Made by a program: the position numbers and the translations under genes. The notes below the pieces were generated by a model that saw nothing but the letters and a program-made list of their open reading frames with translations, made no database searches and was not told the origin of the DNA. Of a stretch of DNA of 64,000 bases, positions 19,497 to 31,341 are shown piece by piece (the first letter of the stretch is position 1; every line of letters starts with the position of its first letter). The stretch is from Candidatus Lumbricidiphila eiseniae. Its GTDB lineage: Bacteria > Actinomycetota > Actinomycetes > Actinomycetales > Microbacteriaceae. The stretch is taken from contig NAEP01000050.1 in the NCBI GenBank assembly GCA_002529645.1, positions 33,601 through 97,600 on the forward strand, read 5' to 3'.

Positions 19497-22400
19497 CTAC
19501 AATAAACAGCCCGGGCCCAGGAGGCTCTTGAGTTCTCCGAACAAATCAGCCGTGACTGCCACAGGTTGCGGCAGTTCAAACACGCGGGCCGTTGTGTCCT
19601 TGACAAGTTTCAAACGCACCTCGGTCGGCCCAGTGTGGCGACCGAGAACCTCGTGCAGCGCGACAATGGTGTCGGTGGTCGCACGATTCTCGGCAACCGC
19701 GATGGTGATCGGTCGATCAGCCTCGGCAACGGTTCCAAGCTCAGGAGAGAAAATACTCTGTGCGCGCACATTTATGCCATCATCGCGGATTCCGACCTGG
19801 CCTTTTACGACAACGATGGCGTCGTTAACGATCGTCGGCGAAAACTCCTTGTACACCTTGCCGAGGAACAAGATGCTGAGTTCACCCGTAAAATCCTCGA
19901 TCTGCACGAGCGCGTATGGTTCACCGCTCTGGCGCCCGACCCGGTGCTGGGCGCTCGTGATAAGCCCGGCAATCGTTACGGTGTCACGATCTTTGATCGT
20001 CTCTGAGGTGGTGAGCTCAAGGATGGTCGTGGACGCGTGTCGAGCGAGCACTGCCTCCATTCCCGCAAGCGGGTGATCGGAGACATACAGCCCGAGCATT
20101 TCCCGTTCAAATGAGAGCTTGTCACGCTTGCTCCACTCGGGCCGGTCGGGCACCTGAGAGACCGGTTCCTGTTCCTGCTCGGCAAACAGCGAGTCAAAGT
20201 CAAATCCGGCCTGGCCGGTCGCTTCCACCCGCTTCTGTGATACCACCGCTTCCACCGCCGATTCGTGAATTTCCATCAGCGCCCGCCGAGTGGAACCAAG
20301 CGAATCGAATGTCCCTGCTTTGATGAGTGACTCCACTGTCCGCTTATTTACCACCGGGATCGGACTCTTCTTGAGGAAATCATGGAAGGATACAAACCGT
20401 CCTTTTTCTTCGCGTGCGTGCCGAATAGCGTCAACCACGTTGAATCCCACGTTTCGCACGGCACCGAGCCCAAACCGGATGTCGTCACCGACGGCGGCAA
20501 AATACCCAATCGATTCATTAACATCCGGTGCAAGCACCCGAATCCCCATCCGGCGACACTCGTTGAGATACACTGCTAGTTTATCCCGGGCATCCCCGAC
20601 GCTCGTGAGCAATGCTGCCATATATTCTGCAGGATAATGCGCCTTCAGATACGCCGTCCAATAACTGAGCACACCGTAGGCTGCCGAGTGAGCCTTGTTA
20701 AACGCATAATCAGAGAACGGCAACAGGATGTCCCACAGTGTCTTTACTGCGTCTTCAGAAAAACCATTCGTGGCCATACCGGCTGCAAAATCAGCGTACT
20801 GTTTATCGAGCTCTTCTTTCTTTTTCTTTCCCATTGCGCGCCGCAGAATATCAGCTTGGCCGAGTGAGAATCCCGCTACCCGCTGTGCAATCGCCATAAC
20901 CTGTTCCTGGTAAATGATGAGACCGTAGGTGGTATCCAGGATGTCTCGCAACGGCTCCGCCAGTTCGGGATGAATCGGCGTGTTTTCTTGTTGCCCATTC
21001 TTGCGCAGCGCGTAGTTCGTGTGTGAATTCGCCCCCATCGGACCCGGTCGGTACAACGCGATGACCGCGGAAATGTCCTCGAAGGTGTCCGGTTTCAGCA
21101 ATCGCAGCAGTGCCCGCATCGGACCGCCGTCGAGCTGGAATACGCCGAGTGTGTCACCCCGGGCGAGCAGCGCGTAGGCGTCCGGGTCATCCAGTGCCAG
21201 CTCTTCCAGTACGGGTCGCTCACTGCGGTTGGAGGCAACATTGTCGAGCGCGTCATCGATAATCGTGAGGTTTCGCAGCCCGAGAAAGTCCATCTTCATA
21301 AGGCCGAGCGCCTCGCACGACGGAAAGTCAAACTGGGTGACGATTTGGCCGTCCTGTTCCCGTTTCATAATCGGGATGATGTCAATGAGCGGATCACTCG
21401 ACATGATGACACCGGCCGCGTGCACACCCCACTGTCGCTTAAGGTTTTCTAACCCAACGGCGGTGTCAAACACCGTCTTGGCATCCGAATTTTCCTCAAT
21501 AAGCTGCCGAATATCGCCCGCTTCTTTATATCTGGGATGCTCCGGAGTAAAAATACCCGAGAGTGGCACGTCTTGCCCCATCACCGCCGGAGGCATAGCC
21601 TTTGTCAATGCCTCGCCCATTCCGTAGGGGAAGCCCAGCACACGCGAGGAATCTTTCAGCGCCTGTTTTGCCTTGATCGTGCCGTAGGTGACGATCTGCG
21701 CAACCCGCTCATCGCCGTACTTTTCGGTAACATACCGAATAACCTCACCCCGTCGGCGCTCGTCAAAATCGACATCGAAGTCGGGCATTGAGACACGATC
21801 CGGGTTGAGGAAGCGTTCGAAGATGAGACCGTGTTCAAGCGGGTCGAGGTCAGTGATCCGCATGGCGTACGCGGCCATTGAACCGGCACCAGACCCGCGG
21901 CCCGGGCCCACTCGAATTCCATTGTTCTTCGACCAGTTAATGAAATCCGCGACAACGAGGAAGTAGCCGGGGAACCCCATCTGAGTGATGACCTCAACCT
22001 CGTAGTTGGCCTGTGTCCGAACTTTTTCTGGAATGCCCCGCGGGTACCGAGCATGCAAACCTCGCTCGACCTCTTTGACAAACCAGCTCGTCTCATCTTC
22101 TCCCTCCGGTACGGGGAATCGGGGCATGTAGTTCGCGGAGGTGTTGAATTCAACGCTGCAGCGTTCGGCAATGAGCAGGGTATTGTCACAGGCATCCGGG
22201 TGGTCACGGAACGTGTTCCGCATCTCGGCCGGGCTCTTCAAATAAAACTCGTCGGCGTCGAACTTGAACCGGTTGGGGTCATCCAGTGTTGATCCTGATT
22301 GCACGCAGAGCAGGGCTGCGTGACTTTTTGCATCTTCTTGGCGGGTGTAGTGCAGGTCATTGGTGGCCACGAGCGGCAGGTTGAGCTCTTTCGCAAGCCG

Positions 22401-23039
22401 GAGTAGGTCTGCGATAACCCGGCGTTCCACGGGCAGCCCGTGGTCCATAATTTCCGCGAAATAGTTATCGGCGCCGAAGATATCCCGGAAGTCAGCTGCC
22501 GCCTGTCGGGCCTGGTCATACTGACCCAGTCGCAGTCTCGTCTGTACCTCACCACCGGGACATCCCGTCGTCGCAATGAGCCCGCGCGCATACTGTTGTA
22601 GCAGCTCTCGATCCATCCGGGGCTTGAAATAGTACCCCTCAATGGATGCTCGGCTCGAGAGCCGAAACAGATTGTGCATGCCCTCGGTGCTCTCCGAAAG
22701 CAGGGTTATGTGGGTGTACGAACCAGAGCCGGACACATCGTCTTCACCGCTTGCGCCGCTGCCCCACCGTACTCGCGTTTTATCGGTGCGGTGGGTACCC
22801 GGTGTGAGATACGCCTCGGTGCCGATGATGGGCTTCACACCCTGCAGGGTGGCCTTTTTCCAGAAATCGAACGCGCCGAACATATTGCCGTGGTCGGTGA
22901 TCGCGATGGCCGTCATACCCTGCGCCCGGGTAGCCGAGATAAGCTCGGCTACCCGGGCGGCACCGTCGAGCATTGAATACTCGGTGTGCACGTGCAGGTG
23001 AGCAAACGACTCAGACACAAATCTCCTTACTCGGTGCAC
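19497..23039 (-). CDS. dnaE: DNA polymerase III subunit alpha
   Basis: FAHLHVHTEYSMLDGAARV...PDFDVDFDERRRGEVIRYV. Confidence 0.96.
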   Translation of the reverse strand: MHRVRRFVSESFAHLHVHTEYSMLDGAARVAELISATRAQGMTAIAITDHGNMFGAFDFWKKATLQGVKPIIGTEAYLTPGTHRTDKTRVRWGSGASGEDDVSGSGSYTHITLLSESTEGMHNLFRLSSRASIEGYYFKPRMDRELLQQYARGLIATTGCPGGEVQTRLRLGQYDQARQAAADFRDIFGADNYFAEIMDHGLPVERRVIADLLRLAKELNLPLVATNDLHYTRQEDAKSHAALLCVQSGSTLDDPNRFKFDADEFYLKSPAEMRNTFRDHPDACDNTLLIAERCSVEFNTSANYMPRFPVPEGEDETSWFVKEVERGLHARYPRGIPEKVRTQANYEVEVITQMGFPGYFLVVADFINWSKNNGIRVGPGRGSGAGSMAAYAMRITDLDPLEHGLIFERFLNPDRVSMPDFDVDFDERRRGEVIRYVTEKYGDERVAQIVTYGTIKAKQALKDSSRVLGFPYGMGEALTKAMPPAVMGQDVPLSGIFTPEHPRYKEAGDIRQLIEENSDAKTVFDTAVGLENLKRQWGVHAAGVIMSSDPLIDIIPIMKREQDGQIVTQFDFPSCEALGLMKMDFLGLRNLTIIDDALDNVASNRSERPVLEELALDDPDAYALLARGDTLGVFQLDGGPMRALLRLLKPDTFEDISAVIALYRPGPMGANSHTNYALRKNGQQENTPIHPELAEPLRDILDTTYGLIIYQEQVMAIAQRVAGFSLGQADILRRAMGKKKKEELDKQYADFAAGMATNGFSEDAVKTLWDILLPFSDYAFNKAHSAAYGVLSYWTAYLKAHYPAEYMAALLTSVGDARDKLAVYLNECRRMGIRVLAPDVNESIGYFAAVGDDIRFGLGAVRNVGFNVVDAIRHAREEKGRFVSFHDFLKKSPIPVVNKRTVESLIKAGTFDSLGSTRRALMEIHESAVEAVVSQKRVEATGQAGFDFDSLFAEQEQEPVSQVPDRPEWSKRDKLSFEREMLGLYVSDHPLAGMEAVLARHASTTILELTTSETIKDRDTVTIAGLITSAQHRVGRQSGEPYALVQIEDFTGELSILFLGKVYKEFSPTIVNDAIVVVKGQVGIRDDGINVRAQSIFSPELGTVAEADRPITIAVAENRATTDTIVALHEVLGRHTGPTEVRLKLVKDTTARVFELPQPVAVTADLFGELKSLLGPGCLL

Positions 23040-23082
23040 TGCCTCAGTGTGCGGGGAAGACTTTCAGTTTACGTTCGCTCGG

Positions 23083-24009
23083 CTACGAACCGTTGCGCAA
23101 CATCGTCAGTGCATTGGCTAGGTCACCGGGATACTCCGAGTGGAAGCTCACCCACTCCCCCGACCCGGGATGGCGCAGCGTGAGCTCGCGCGCGTGCAAC
23201 CACTGCCGCGTCACGCTCAAACGCTCTGCGAGCACCGGATCAGCACCGTACATGAGGTCACCGACACAGGGATGGCGCTGTGCCGCCATGTGCACCCGAA
23301 TCTGGTGGGTTCGTCCTGTCTCAAGATGAATTTCCAGCAGGGATGCCCCGACAAATGCCTCCACCGTCTCGTAGTGCGTGACCGCGTGTCGGCCGTCGGC
23401 TGTGACCGCAAACCTCCACTCCGAATGGGGGTGTCGCCCGACGGGCGCATCGATCGTGCCACGCAGGGGATCCGGATGCCCCTGGACAACGGTGTGATAG
23501 ATCTTTGTCACCTCGCGGTCGTGAAACTGTCGCTTCAACTCTGTGTAGGCTCGTTCGCTCTTTGCCACAACCATGAGCCCACTCGTGCCGGCATCAAGGC
23601 GGTGCACAACCCCCTGCCGCTCTGCCGCACCCGATGTGGAAATCCGGAAGCCCGCCGCAGCAAGCCCACCCACCACCGTTGGTCCCGTCCATCCGAGCGA
23701 GGGATGCGCCGCGACTCCCGCCGGTTTGTCCACGACCACGATGTCTTCGTCATCGTGGATGATATTCATGCCGGGAATGACAACGGATTCAACACTCAGC
23801 ACTCGTGGTGTCTGCCACGCCACGGTCAACCACGAATTCGCATGCAGTCGATCTGATTTTCCGACGATAACACCGTCTACGCTCACCCCACCCTGTTCGA
23901 CAATGGTCGTCGCAAAGGTACGGGAGAGTCCGAGCAACCTGGCGACGCCGACATCCACCCGTGCACCACTGAGACCCTCGGGAACCGGAAGGGAACGCTG
24001 CTGATCCAT
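23083..24009 (-). CDS. Ribosomal large subunit pseudouridine synthase (RluD family)
   Basis: [30 protein letters not shown]4 domain. Confidence 0.93.
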   Translation of the reverse strand: MDQQRSLPVPEGLSGARVDVGVARLLGLSRTFATTIVEQGGVSVDGVIVGKSDRLHANSWLTVAWQTPRVLSVESVVIPGMNIIHDDEDIVVVDKPAGVAAHPSLGWTGPTVVGGLAAAGFRISTSGAAERQGVVHRLDAGTSGLMVVAKSERAYTELKRQFHDREVTKIYHTVVQGHPDPLRGTIDAPVGRHPHSEWRFAVTADGRHAVTHYETVEAFVGASLLEIHLETGRTHQIRVHMAAQRHPCVGDLMYGADPVLAERLSVTRQWLHARELTLRHPGSGEWVSFHSEYPGDLANALTMLRNGS

Positions 24010-24026
24010 GAAGTTGATCTGCCGGT

Positions 24027-24617
24027 TCAGTGGGCGGGGTCAGCGGCCGCGAGCTCAACGGTCCCGTTTGAGTCAGCGTCGGGTGCTGTTGTCGCGCCTC
24101 GGGCCTCGACCGAGCCATCCAGTCGTACGCCGCGAAGGGTAATCAGCAGAAACAATCCCATGCTCACCACGATCGAGGCATCCGCCATGTTGTAGATTGC
24201 GGGCAGCATCCACGGCATGGAAATAAAGTCGACGACCTCACCGCGGCCAAATCCGGGTTCCCGAAACAGCCGGTCGGTGAGATTGCCGAGCACACCGCCG
24301 AGCAGTAGTCCCAGCAGGATGGCCCACGAGAGCGAGTGGATTCGCCGAGAAAACCACACGATAACCACAGCGACAATCACTGCCAGAATCGTGAAGATCC
24401 AGGTCATTCCGCTCGCGAGCGAGAATGCGGCACCCGAATTACGGACAAAATTCCACTGCAAGACCGGCCCAAGAACCGGAATGACCTCACCCTCACGCAT
24501 CGTCGTAACGACCAGGAACTTGCTGAACTGATCGATACCCAGCGCAATCAGGGCCGCACTCGCCAGAACCGGGAGAGCGATCGCCGAGCGAATCACTCGT
24601 CGCGGCTCAGACTCCAC
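24027..24617 (-). CDS. lspA: Lipoprotein signal peptidase
   Basis: [27 protein letters not shown]...FNMADA-type motif (YNMADASIV). Confidence 0.93.
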   Translation of the reverse strand: MESEPRRVIRSAIALPVLASAALIALGIDQFSKFLVVTTMREGEVIPVLGPVLQWNFVRNSGAAFSLASGMTWIFTILAVIVAVVIVWFSRRIHSLSWAILLGLLLGGVLGNLTDRLFREPGFGRGEVVDFISMPWMLPAIYNMADASIVVSMGLFLLITLRGVRLDGSVEARGATTAPDADSNGTVELAAADPAH

Positions 24618-24622
24618 GCGTC

Positions 24623-25387
24623 TCAGGCCACGCTGCCCGGAAAGGGCGTACCGGGTGTACCCGTCGCGCGTGCCTGCACAACGCTCGCGGAATCAAGGTC
24701 CTGCAATTGGCCCTCAATGTATGCACGAAGCTTGCGCCGGTAGTCGTGCTCGAAGGTCCGCAGTTCATCGACCCGCCGCTGCAAACCGACTCGCTCTTGC
24801 TCCAGCGCCACAAGCTTAGAGCGCATGGATGCCTCGGCGTCGCTGCCAATGCGGGCCGCAGTCGCCTTGCCCTCGGCGATAAGCGCGTCCCGCTTGTTGA
24901 TTCCCTCGCGGACGTGTTCTTCGTGCAGGCGGCGCGCGAGTTGCAAAAGGTTCGCGGAGTCGCGCTCTTCGTCGGTCGGCGATGCGCTCGCAGCCGGGAG
25001 CGGTGCGGGCAGCGATCCCGGAATCGCGGCGACGGGAGCGGCGGTGATCGTCGGGGCTGCCATCGCAGGTGGGCGTTCGGCGGCAGGTGCCTGCCTCTGG
25101 CGGGACAGCTCTGCCCGTGCCTCGGCGAGCTGCGAACGCAGCGCCTGTACCTCTTGCTCGACCTGCGCAGCTCGGCTCTTCGCGGGTTCCAGAGAACGAA
25201 CTGCGTCGGCCGCTTTCGACTCCGCGACCGTGACCCGTTCGCGGAGTTGTTCATTCTCCTGCGCGAGACGGCGCAGCTCTATGACAACTTCGTCGAGAAA
25301 GTCATCGACCTGATCTTGATCGTAGCCTTCACGAAATTTCGTCTTTTCGAAACTCTTATTGACCACATCATCCGGCGTGAGCGCCAT
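24623..25387 (-). CDS. divIVA: DivIVA / Wag31 domain protein
   Basis: MALTPDDVVNKSFEKTKFREGYDQDQVDDFLDEVV. Confidence 0.93.
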   Translation of the reverse strand: MALTPDDVVNKSFEKTKFREGYDQDQVDDFLDEVVIELRRLAQENEQLRERVTVAESKAADAVRSLEPAKSRAAQVEQEVQALRSQLAEARAELSRQRQAPAAERPPAMAAPTITAAPVAAIPGSLPAPLPAASASPTDEERDSANLLQLARRLHEEHVREGINKRDALIAEGKATAARIGSDAEASMRSKLVALEQERVGLQRRVDELRTFEHDYRRKLRAYIEGQLQDLDSASVVQARATGTPGTPFPGSVA

Positions 25388-25510
25388 AACGAACCATCCT
25401 CAATTTTCACAGGGTAAGTACAAACGGTACCAGAGACAATGAACTCAGCGAACACCGCAGCCCCAGCGAGACCCCACGAACGCACGCACTATCATCCAGC
25501 ACTCTCGAGA

Positions 25511-25825
25511 CTATCCCCCCACCGAGATACGCGCCAACCACGACACCGTATTCATTCCCACAACCACCAGAAGCATGGCCAGCGACCAGGCAAGATCGAA
25601 CGAGACGGGGCCGATCCGAATCGGGGGGAGGATCCGCCGGAACAGTCGAATCAACGGGTCAGTGATGGAGTACCCGAGTTCGATGAGAACCAGCAAGAAC
25701 CCGGAGGGTCGCCACCCGTGATTGATAGAGCGCACGAGATCAACAAGAAGCCTGCCCCACATCACAAAGAAGTACAGCAGCAGAACCCAGTAGGCAATAT
25801 TCCAGATGACGTACAGGGCGGTCAC
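25511..25825 (-). CDS. YggT family membrane protein
   Basis: Size, hydrophobicity and position between sepF and divIVA; LIRLFRRILPPIRIGPVSFDLAW. Confidence 0.9.
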   Translation of the reverse strand: MTALYVIWNIAYWVLLLYFFVMWGRLLVDLVRSINHGWRPSGFLLVLIELGYSITDPLIRLFRRILPPIRIGPVSFDLAWSLAMLLVVVGMNTVSWLARISVGG

Positions 25826-25831
25826 ACAGCC

Positions 25832-26302
25832 TTAGGCGCGGTGGAAGAATGAGGCATCTACCTCGCTGCTGGCGTCGCTTTGCTCACCGGTGACAACGAT
25901 GTGTGCGGGTGAGAGCACAAAGACCTTGTCGGCAACTCGCTCGATCTTGCCGTAGAGCCCCTGCGACAGACCGCTTGCGAAGTCAACGAGGCGCCGAGCG
26001 TCACCGTCGGACATCTGCGCAACATTGATAATGACCGGAACGCCATCGCGGAAGGACTCAGCAATGAGCTGCGCGTCTTTGTACTGGCGCGGATGCACCG
26101 TCAAAATCTCGTTCAGGTGCGGCTGCGATGCGGCGGCCTGAATGTGCTTGCGCGGCAGTGGCGTGACCGGAGCGGCTGCCCGTGTTGGGGCGAGTGCCTG
26201 CGGTACCTGCTGCTGAACAGCGGGAGCCTGCGGGGCCTCCGCTTCGTACTCCTCGTCAGCGAGGCCAAGGTAGACCATGGTTTTCTTGAGGGGGTTGGAC
26301 AT
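25832..26302 (-). CDS. sepF: Cell division protein SepF
   Basis: [15 protein letters not shown]...[43 protein letters not shown]. Confidence 0.94.
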   Translation of the reverse strand: MSNPLKKTMVYLGLADEEYEAEAPQAPAVQQQVPQALAPTRAAAPVTPLPRKHIQAAASQPHLNEILTVHPRQYKDAQLIAESFRDGVPVIINVAQMSDGDARRLVDFASGLSQGLYGKIERVADKVFVLSPAHIVVTGEQSDASSEVDASFFHRA

Positions 26303-26338
26303 GACTGCCTCCGGTTGGTGATGTGCGTCTTGACGAGG

Positions 26339-27229
26339 TTAACCGATATTTACTCGTTTTCCGGTGATTGCGGACCCAATTCGCAGGTGTGTCGCGCCCT
26401 CAAGGATCGCCTCGCGGTAATCACCCGACATTCCCATCGACAGTGCGCTCGCATCGGGCACTATCTGCTGAACCCGTTCCGACAGAGCGCGAAGGCGCGC
26501 AAAAATCCGGCGCGGTGGCTCCCCGAGTGGGGCGACCGTCATGAGTCCCAGCAAACGGAGGCTCGGTGCCGCGGCAATGCGTTCCGCGAGGTGTTCCACA
26601 AGGTGCGGAAGCGTGCCGCCCCGAGAACCACCGGGAACCCCGCCGACTCCCTCCGTACCCACGGAGCGTGCCAACGCGCTCATGGGTGCGGCAGCGCAGC
26701 CGCGGGCGGAGCCGGCGGCATCTGAGTCATCCAGATTGACCTGGATAAAACAGTCGAGCGGGCCCGCACTCGTGCCGAGCGGACCCACATCCCCACCGAG
26801 CGCACTCCTCCCCGGCTCGAGCGGGCCCACATCCCCACCGTGCACACCCGCCCCCACCCTGGGCACTCCCACATCCCCACCGTGTGCGCCTGCCCCCGCC
26901 TCGAGCGCACTCACAAGCTCAACCCGATCAATCGAGTGAACAACACGCGCATAGCGGCGAACCTGCCGCGCCTTATTGCTTTGCAACTGCCCAATAAAGT
27001 GCCAGCGAAGGTGAAGAGGCGCCAGTTCCTGCGCCTTTGCACGCGCCTCCTGGTGACGGTTCTCACCGACCTCGCTCACCCCCAGTTTCGCCAGCTCGGC
27101 AACAAGCGATGCCGGGTGAAACTTTGTCACGACGATCATCGTGATCGATGCCGGGTCGCGTTCTGCGCTCCGCGCTGCATCCACGATCTCACTCTGCACC
27201 GACGCGAGCCGCTCGGCGAGATCGGTCAC
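26339..27229 (-). CDS. YggS family PLP homeostasis protein with a Gly-rich repeat insertion
   Basis: [39 protein letters not shown]. Confidence 0.92.
   Translation of the reverse strand: MTDLAERLASVQSEIVDAARSAERDPASITMIVVTKFHPASLVAELAKLGVSEVGENRHQEARAKAQELAPLHLRWHFIGQLQSNKARQVRRYARVVHSIDRVELVSALEAGAGAHGGDVGVPRVGAGVHGGDVGPLEPGRSALGGDVGPLGTSAGPLDCFIQVNLDDSDAAGSARGCAAAPMSALARSVGTEGVGGVPGGSRGGTLPHLVEHLAERIAAAPSLRLLGLMTVAPLGEPPRRIFARLRALSERVQQIVPDASALSMGMSGDYREAILEGATHLRIGSAITGKRVNIG
26784..26910. repeat. In-frame 42-bp-period repeats inside yggS
   Basis: cccacatccccaccg at 26784, 26826, 26868; encodes (V)GGDVG(P) repeats. Confidence 0.8.
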
Positions 27230-28515
27230 TTCAGGAAGTCGGGAATATCGAGGTCGTCGTCCTCGTCTTCAAAGCCCGGTTCCGCAACGATGCGTTGACC
27301 CTCACCCGGTGGTGAGGCATCCCAGGAGGGTGTTGCGGCGGAACCGGAGGACTCGAGAAAGGATGTCGGTGCCGATGAAAACCCGGCTGATACAGCAGAT
27401 CCGTCCAGTGCACCATCCGATGAGAACGAACCGGCCGCTGTCGCACCGGACGCGGCGAATCCGGGTAGCCCACCGAGTGCACTCCCGAACTCGCTCGAAC
27501 CCTGGTCGGCACGGCCGAGTCCGGTACTCCCGACACGGCGAACGGTAGGTTCTCCGCCGTCGAACCCGGCGGCAATGACCGTCACCCGCACCTCATCACC
27601 GAGCGAGTCGTCAATGACGGCACCAAAGATGATATTGGCCTCGGGATGCACCGCCTCCTGCACCAGTCGCGCGGCATCGTTGATCTCAAAAATACCCAGG
27701 TTAGAGCCACCCTGGATCGAGAGCAACACTCCGTGTGCTCCCTCAATGGATGCCTCAAGCAGCGGGCTCGCAACCGCCAGCTCTGCCGCCTTGATCGCGC
27801 GGTCGGCACCGCGCGATGAACCAATTCCCATGAGCGCCGACCCGGCACCCTGCATAACCGACTTCACGTCGGCAAAGTCAAGGTTGATGAGGCCGGGAGT
27901 GGTGATGAGATCGGTGATGCCCTGTACCCCTGCAAGAAGCACCTGGTCTGCCGTCCCAAATGCCTCGAGCATGGAGATGCCGCGGTCACTGATCTCGAGC
28001 AGCCGATCGTTGGGCACGACGATGAGGGTGTCAACCTCTTCCTTCAGTCGCGCGACCCCCTGGTCGGCCTGGCTCTGACGGCGCTTGCCCTCAAACCCAA
28101 ACGGCTTGGTCACAACACCGATCGTGAGCGCGCCAATCGATTTCGCAATCCGGGCGACAACCGGTGCGCCGCCGGTGCCAGTGCCGCCACCTTCACCCGC
28201 CGTGACAAACACCATGTCTGCACCCGCGAGAGCCTCTTCAATTTCCTCCAGGTGATCTTCCGCCGCACGGCGACCGACCTCGGGGTCAGCACCGGCACCG
28301 AGACCACGAGTCAGGTCACGACCGACATCCAGTTTGACGTCGGCATCGGACATGAGCAGCGCCTGCGCATCGGTATTGATCGCAATGAACTCAACCCCCC
28401 GCAATCCGAGCTCGATCATCCGATTGACAGCGTTAACACCGCCACCTCCGATACCGACAACCTTGATAACGGCGAGGTAGTTCTGGTGTGTTGACATGTT
28501 TGGCCCTTCGTGCAA
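27226..28515 (-). CDS. ftsZ: Cell division protein FtsZ
   Basis: [21 protein letters not shown]. Confidence 0.97.
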   Translation of the reverse strand: MHEGPNMSTHQNYLAVIKVVGIGGGGVNAVNRMIELGLRGVEFIAINTDAQALLMSDADVKLDVGRDLTRGLGAGADPEVGRRAAEDHLEEIEEALAGADMVFVTAGEGGGTGTGGAPVVARIAKSIGALTIGVVTKPFGFEGKRRQSQADQGVARLKEEVDTLIVVPNDRLLEISDRGISMLEAFGTADQVLLAGVQGITDLITTPGLINLDFADVKSVMQGAGSALMGIGSSRGADRAIKAAELAVASPLLEASIEGAHGVLLSIQGGSNLGIFEINDAARLVQEAVHPEANIIFGAVIDDSLGDEVRVTVIAAGFDGGEPTVRRVGSTGLGRADQGSSEFGSALGGLPGFAASGATAAGSFSSDGALDGSAVSAGFSSAPTSFLESSGSAATPSWDASPPGEGQRIVAEPGFEDEDDDLDIPDFLK

Positions 28516-28786
28516 AACTCGTACCCTAAACCTGTGCTTGAGGGTTTCTCGTCACTGAGCTGGCGTGGTTACAACTGACCGTAAGCGTCATGCGCGATGC
28601 GTGAGACAAGGCCGTCCCGCGTGTCGTGAACCTCGACTCGCGCGGGTACTTTATCGGTCGGTAAACCCCGCTCAAACTGAGGTTTTATCAGTAAAAATGG
28701 CACACGACCCCCTCCGCTCAACCGCTCAACCGGGGTCAGCGGGCCATCGGTGAGACCGGCGGGTGAGACCGGCCGGATCCCCGAAC

Positions 28787-29836
28787 TCAACCGGTCACCG
28801 GGCTGAGCGGCGACGAGACGTCGTAGACCGATACCGACCCCGGAGGTGCCGCCCGGAGCAACGAGTCGAGCACCTGTGCTTTCAACACCGGCTCCGAGAC
28901 ATCCCCCCACACAATCTTCTCGCCGCTGGCAAGCTGCAGTATCACATTATTAGACGTTGACGCTGACACCCCCGCCAGCATCGACCGTAGCGAAGACGGG
29001 AGACTGCGAATGACCGCAGCGGCGGTTCTGAATCCACTACCGCTCGCCCCGTCGGGGACGGTGATCAGCGGCTGCCCCGCAGGCTGTGCAGCCGGTGTGT
29101 CGATCACAACCCCCGCGGCATCCACCAGTTCAAATCCACCACCGCTGTGCGCAAACACACCAACGGCAGTGCGCTCAACAACGCGAATAACAAGCGTGTG
29201 CGGTGGCAACGCCTCAATCGAGTAGGTTTCAATCGGTTTGAAGTTCGCGAGCACCTTCTGTATCTTCTCGTCTGTCACAAGTGGCAACGGCGTGCCACGC
29301 AGCGGAACAAATGCTGCCTCAACCTGAGCGCTTGGTAGCGTGTGGGTTCCCTCCACTCGAATGGTGCGCAACGCAAACAGCGGCGAATACGCGATCGCCC
29401 ACACCGCGATGACGACAACCGTCACGCTCCCCAGACCGAGCGCCCACATCCGGCGGCGACGGCGTTGAAACGTCGTGAAGCGGCGAATTTCCTGACGCTC
29501 GTACTGGCGTCGCTCTCGCTCCAGGGCGAGCAGAGCGCGGCGCTCGCGACGGTCGTCGGGGGAAGAATCAACAACCTCAGAGTCGCTCTCCGTCTCCCTC
29601 TCCGGTTTCGTGCTCGCCACTGCAAACCGGATGCCACGTGCTGCGCGCCTGCCCTTCCGGCCGGTAAGGAGCGCATCGTCCTGATGCGAGAGCTCAGCCG
29701 TGTCCTGTGGCGGTGGCACCACACTCTTGTGTCCGCCCGGCTTTGCCCGCGGGTTACCCGTCTCCTGTGGCGGTAGCCCGAACCCCTGTGGGCGCTTCAC
29801 AGCACTGCCACCCTCACGGGTGTTGCTCCCGGACAT
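28787..29836 (-). CDS. ftsQ: Cell division protein FtsQ/DivIB
   Basis: POTRA region [27 protein letters not shown]; between murC and ftsZ. Confidence 0.85.
   Translation of the reverse strand: MSGSNTREGGSAVKRPQGFGLPPQETGNPRAKPGGHKSVVPPPQDTAELSHQDDALLTGRKGRRAARGIRFAVASTKPERETESDSEVVDSSPDDRRERRALLALERERRQYERQEIRRFTTFQRRRRRMWALGLGSVTVVVIAVWAIAYSPLFALRTIRVEGTHTLPSAQVEAAFVPLRGTPLPLVTDEKIQKVLANFKPIETYSIEALPPHTLVIRVVERTAVGVFAHSGGGFELVDAAGVVIDTPAAQPAGQPLITVPDGASGSGFRTAAAVIRSLPSSLRSMLAGVSASTSNNVILQLASGEKIVWGDVSEPVLKAQVLDSLLRAAPPGSVSVYDVSSPLSPVTG
29698..29777. repeat. R-S-R-like locus C inside the ftsQ 5' region: about 20-bp repeats (18/20), period 60
   Basis: ccgtStcctgtggcggtRgc at 29698 and 29758; PPQ(E/D)T twice, 20 residues apart. 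Confidence 0.6.
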
Positions 29837-31259
29837 CACGTGCCGGTGCTCTCTGCCTGAGCGCCGCGACAATCTGCGGGATAAGGCGGTACACATCACC
29901 ACACCCGAGAGTGATAACAAGATCCCCGGGGCGGGATATCTCGGCGATGTAATCGGCGGCATCCTGCCAGTCGGGGCGATAGGCCACGCTAGCCGGGTGA
30001 GCGAAGCCTCGCACGACAAGTTCGCCGGTCACTCCCGGTTCCGGGTCTTCACGGGCACCACAGACATCGAGAACAACGGTGTGATCTGCGTTCTGCTCCA
30101 ACACGTGCGCAAACTCGCCCGCAAACAGGCGGGTGCGGCTGTACAGATGCGGCTGGTGTACCGCAATAACCCGCCCCGGCGCGGCGACAGCCCGGGCCGT
30201 GCGCACAGCAGCAATCACCTCGGTGGGGTGATGGGCATAATCATCGTAGACACTCACTCCACCAACCGTTGCGTGCAGCTCAAATCGTCGGTGCGTTCCG
30301 CCGAACATCTCAATTCCGGCCAGCGCTTCGGCGGGGTCATACCCGAGTCCCACGAGCACGGCAAACGCGCCCGCCGCGTTAATCGCATTGTGGTGCCCCG
30401 GCACCCGGAGCCGTGCGTGATGCGTCGAGCCCCGGTAGCTGATCAAAAACGAGACGGCACCACCGGGCACCACGTCGGTGGATGTCTCGATGGTGTGCAC
30501 CCGCACCGTGGCATCCGGTGCTTCACCAAAGGTCACAACATTCGGTGCGGAGGTTCTTGCCCGAATGCGCCGGGCCCCCGGGTCATCGGATGAGACAACA
30601 ACAAGCTCGCTCGCGCCATCCGCGAAATCAACAAACGCCTGTTCGAATACCTCGTGCGTGCCGTAGTGGTCCAGATGGTCGGCGTCAACGTTTGTAATGA
30701 GGGCAACGGACGTGTCGTAGAACAGGAACGAGCCATCAGACTCATCGGCCTCGATGACGGCGAGTGGGTCGGTGCCACTCCGCGCCGATACCCTGAGAGT
30801 CTCGATGACCCCACCGTTGATGAACGTCGGATCAACACCCAACCCCAGCAGTCCGGTAACGATCATGCCGGTCGAGGTGGTCTTTCCGTGCGCACCGGCT
30901 ACCGACACCAAACGAAGACCACGAACGAGACCGGCCAGCGCGTGTGAGCGATGCAGCACGGGAATCCCTCGCCGCAGCGCCTCCTGGTACTCCGGATTCT
31001 CTTCCCACAGTGCACCGGTTACAACCATCGTGTCGGCGGCACCCACGTGCGCGGCATCGTGACCAATCTGGATATCAGCACCGAGCTCGCGCAGCACCGC
31101 AATGTTGGCCGAATCGCGAATATCTGACCCTGTGACCCGATGCCCGGCAGTGAGAAAAAGACGGGCAATTCCGCTCATCCCAGAGCCACCGATTCCGACA
31201 AAGTGCAGTGCTCCCGGGTTGTCGGGAAGTCGCACGGTGGAATCGGGTTTAATAGGCAC
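29814..31259 (-). CDS. murC: UDP-N-acetylmuramate--L-alanine ligase
   Basis: [18 protein letters not shown]...[12 protein letters not shown]. Confidence 0.96.
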   Translation of the reverse strand: MPIKPDSTVRLPDNPGALHFVGIGGSGMSGIARLFLTAGHRVTGSDIRDSANIAVLRELGADIQIGHDAAHVGAADTMVVTGALWEENPEYQEALRRGIPVLHRSHALAGLVRGLRLVSVAGAHGKTTSTGMIVTGLLGLGVDPTFINGGVIETLRVSARSGTDPLAVIEADESDGSFLFYDTSVALITNVDADHLDHYGTHEVFEQAFVDFADGASELVVVSSDDPGARRIRARTSAPNVVTFGEAPDATVRVHTIETSTDVVPGGAVSFLISYRGSTHHARLRVPGHHNAINAAGAFAVLVGLGYDPAEALAGIEMFGGTHRRFELHATVGGVSVYDDYAHHPTEVIAAVRTARAVAAPGRVIAVHQPHLYSRTRLFAGEFAHVLEQNADHTVVLDVCGAREDPEPGVTGELVVRGFAHPASVAYRPDWQDAADYIAEISRPGDLVITLGCGDVYRLIPQIVAALRQRAPARDVREQHP

Positions 31260-31341
31260 CCTGACACGCTACGCGTTTCGAAGGCTCTCGGGTGTCGCGC
31301 ACGCCGTCACTGTTCTAAACGAGCGGGGCTGCACCGACGCG

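Noticed and set aside
24607-25254. 215-aa Arg/Ser-rich ORF overlapping divIVA
   Set aside because: Out-of-frame shadow of the divIVA coding region.
26784-26910. yggS repeats as members of the 60-62-bp family
   Set aside because: Period is 42 bp, units are short, and the pattern is a conventional in-frame expansion.
28717-28809. Possible degenerate R-S-R downstream of ftsQ (ctcaaccgg-type repeats)
   Set aside because: Needs several gaps, spacing near 69 bp and low-complexity sequence; not convincing.
30029-31135. Multiple small ORFs within murC/murG and other dcw genes
   Set aside because: Alternate-frame ORFs in high-GC coding sequence; no recognisable motifs and strong coding on the minus strand.
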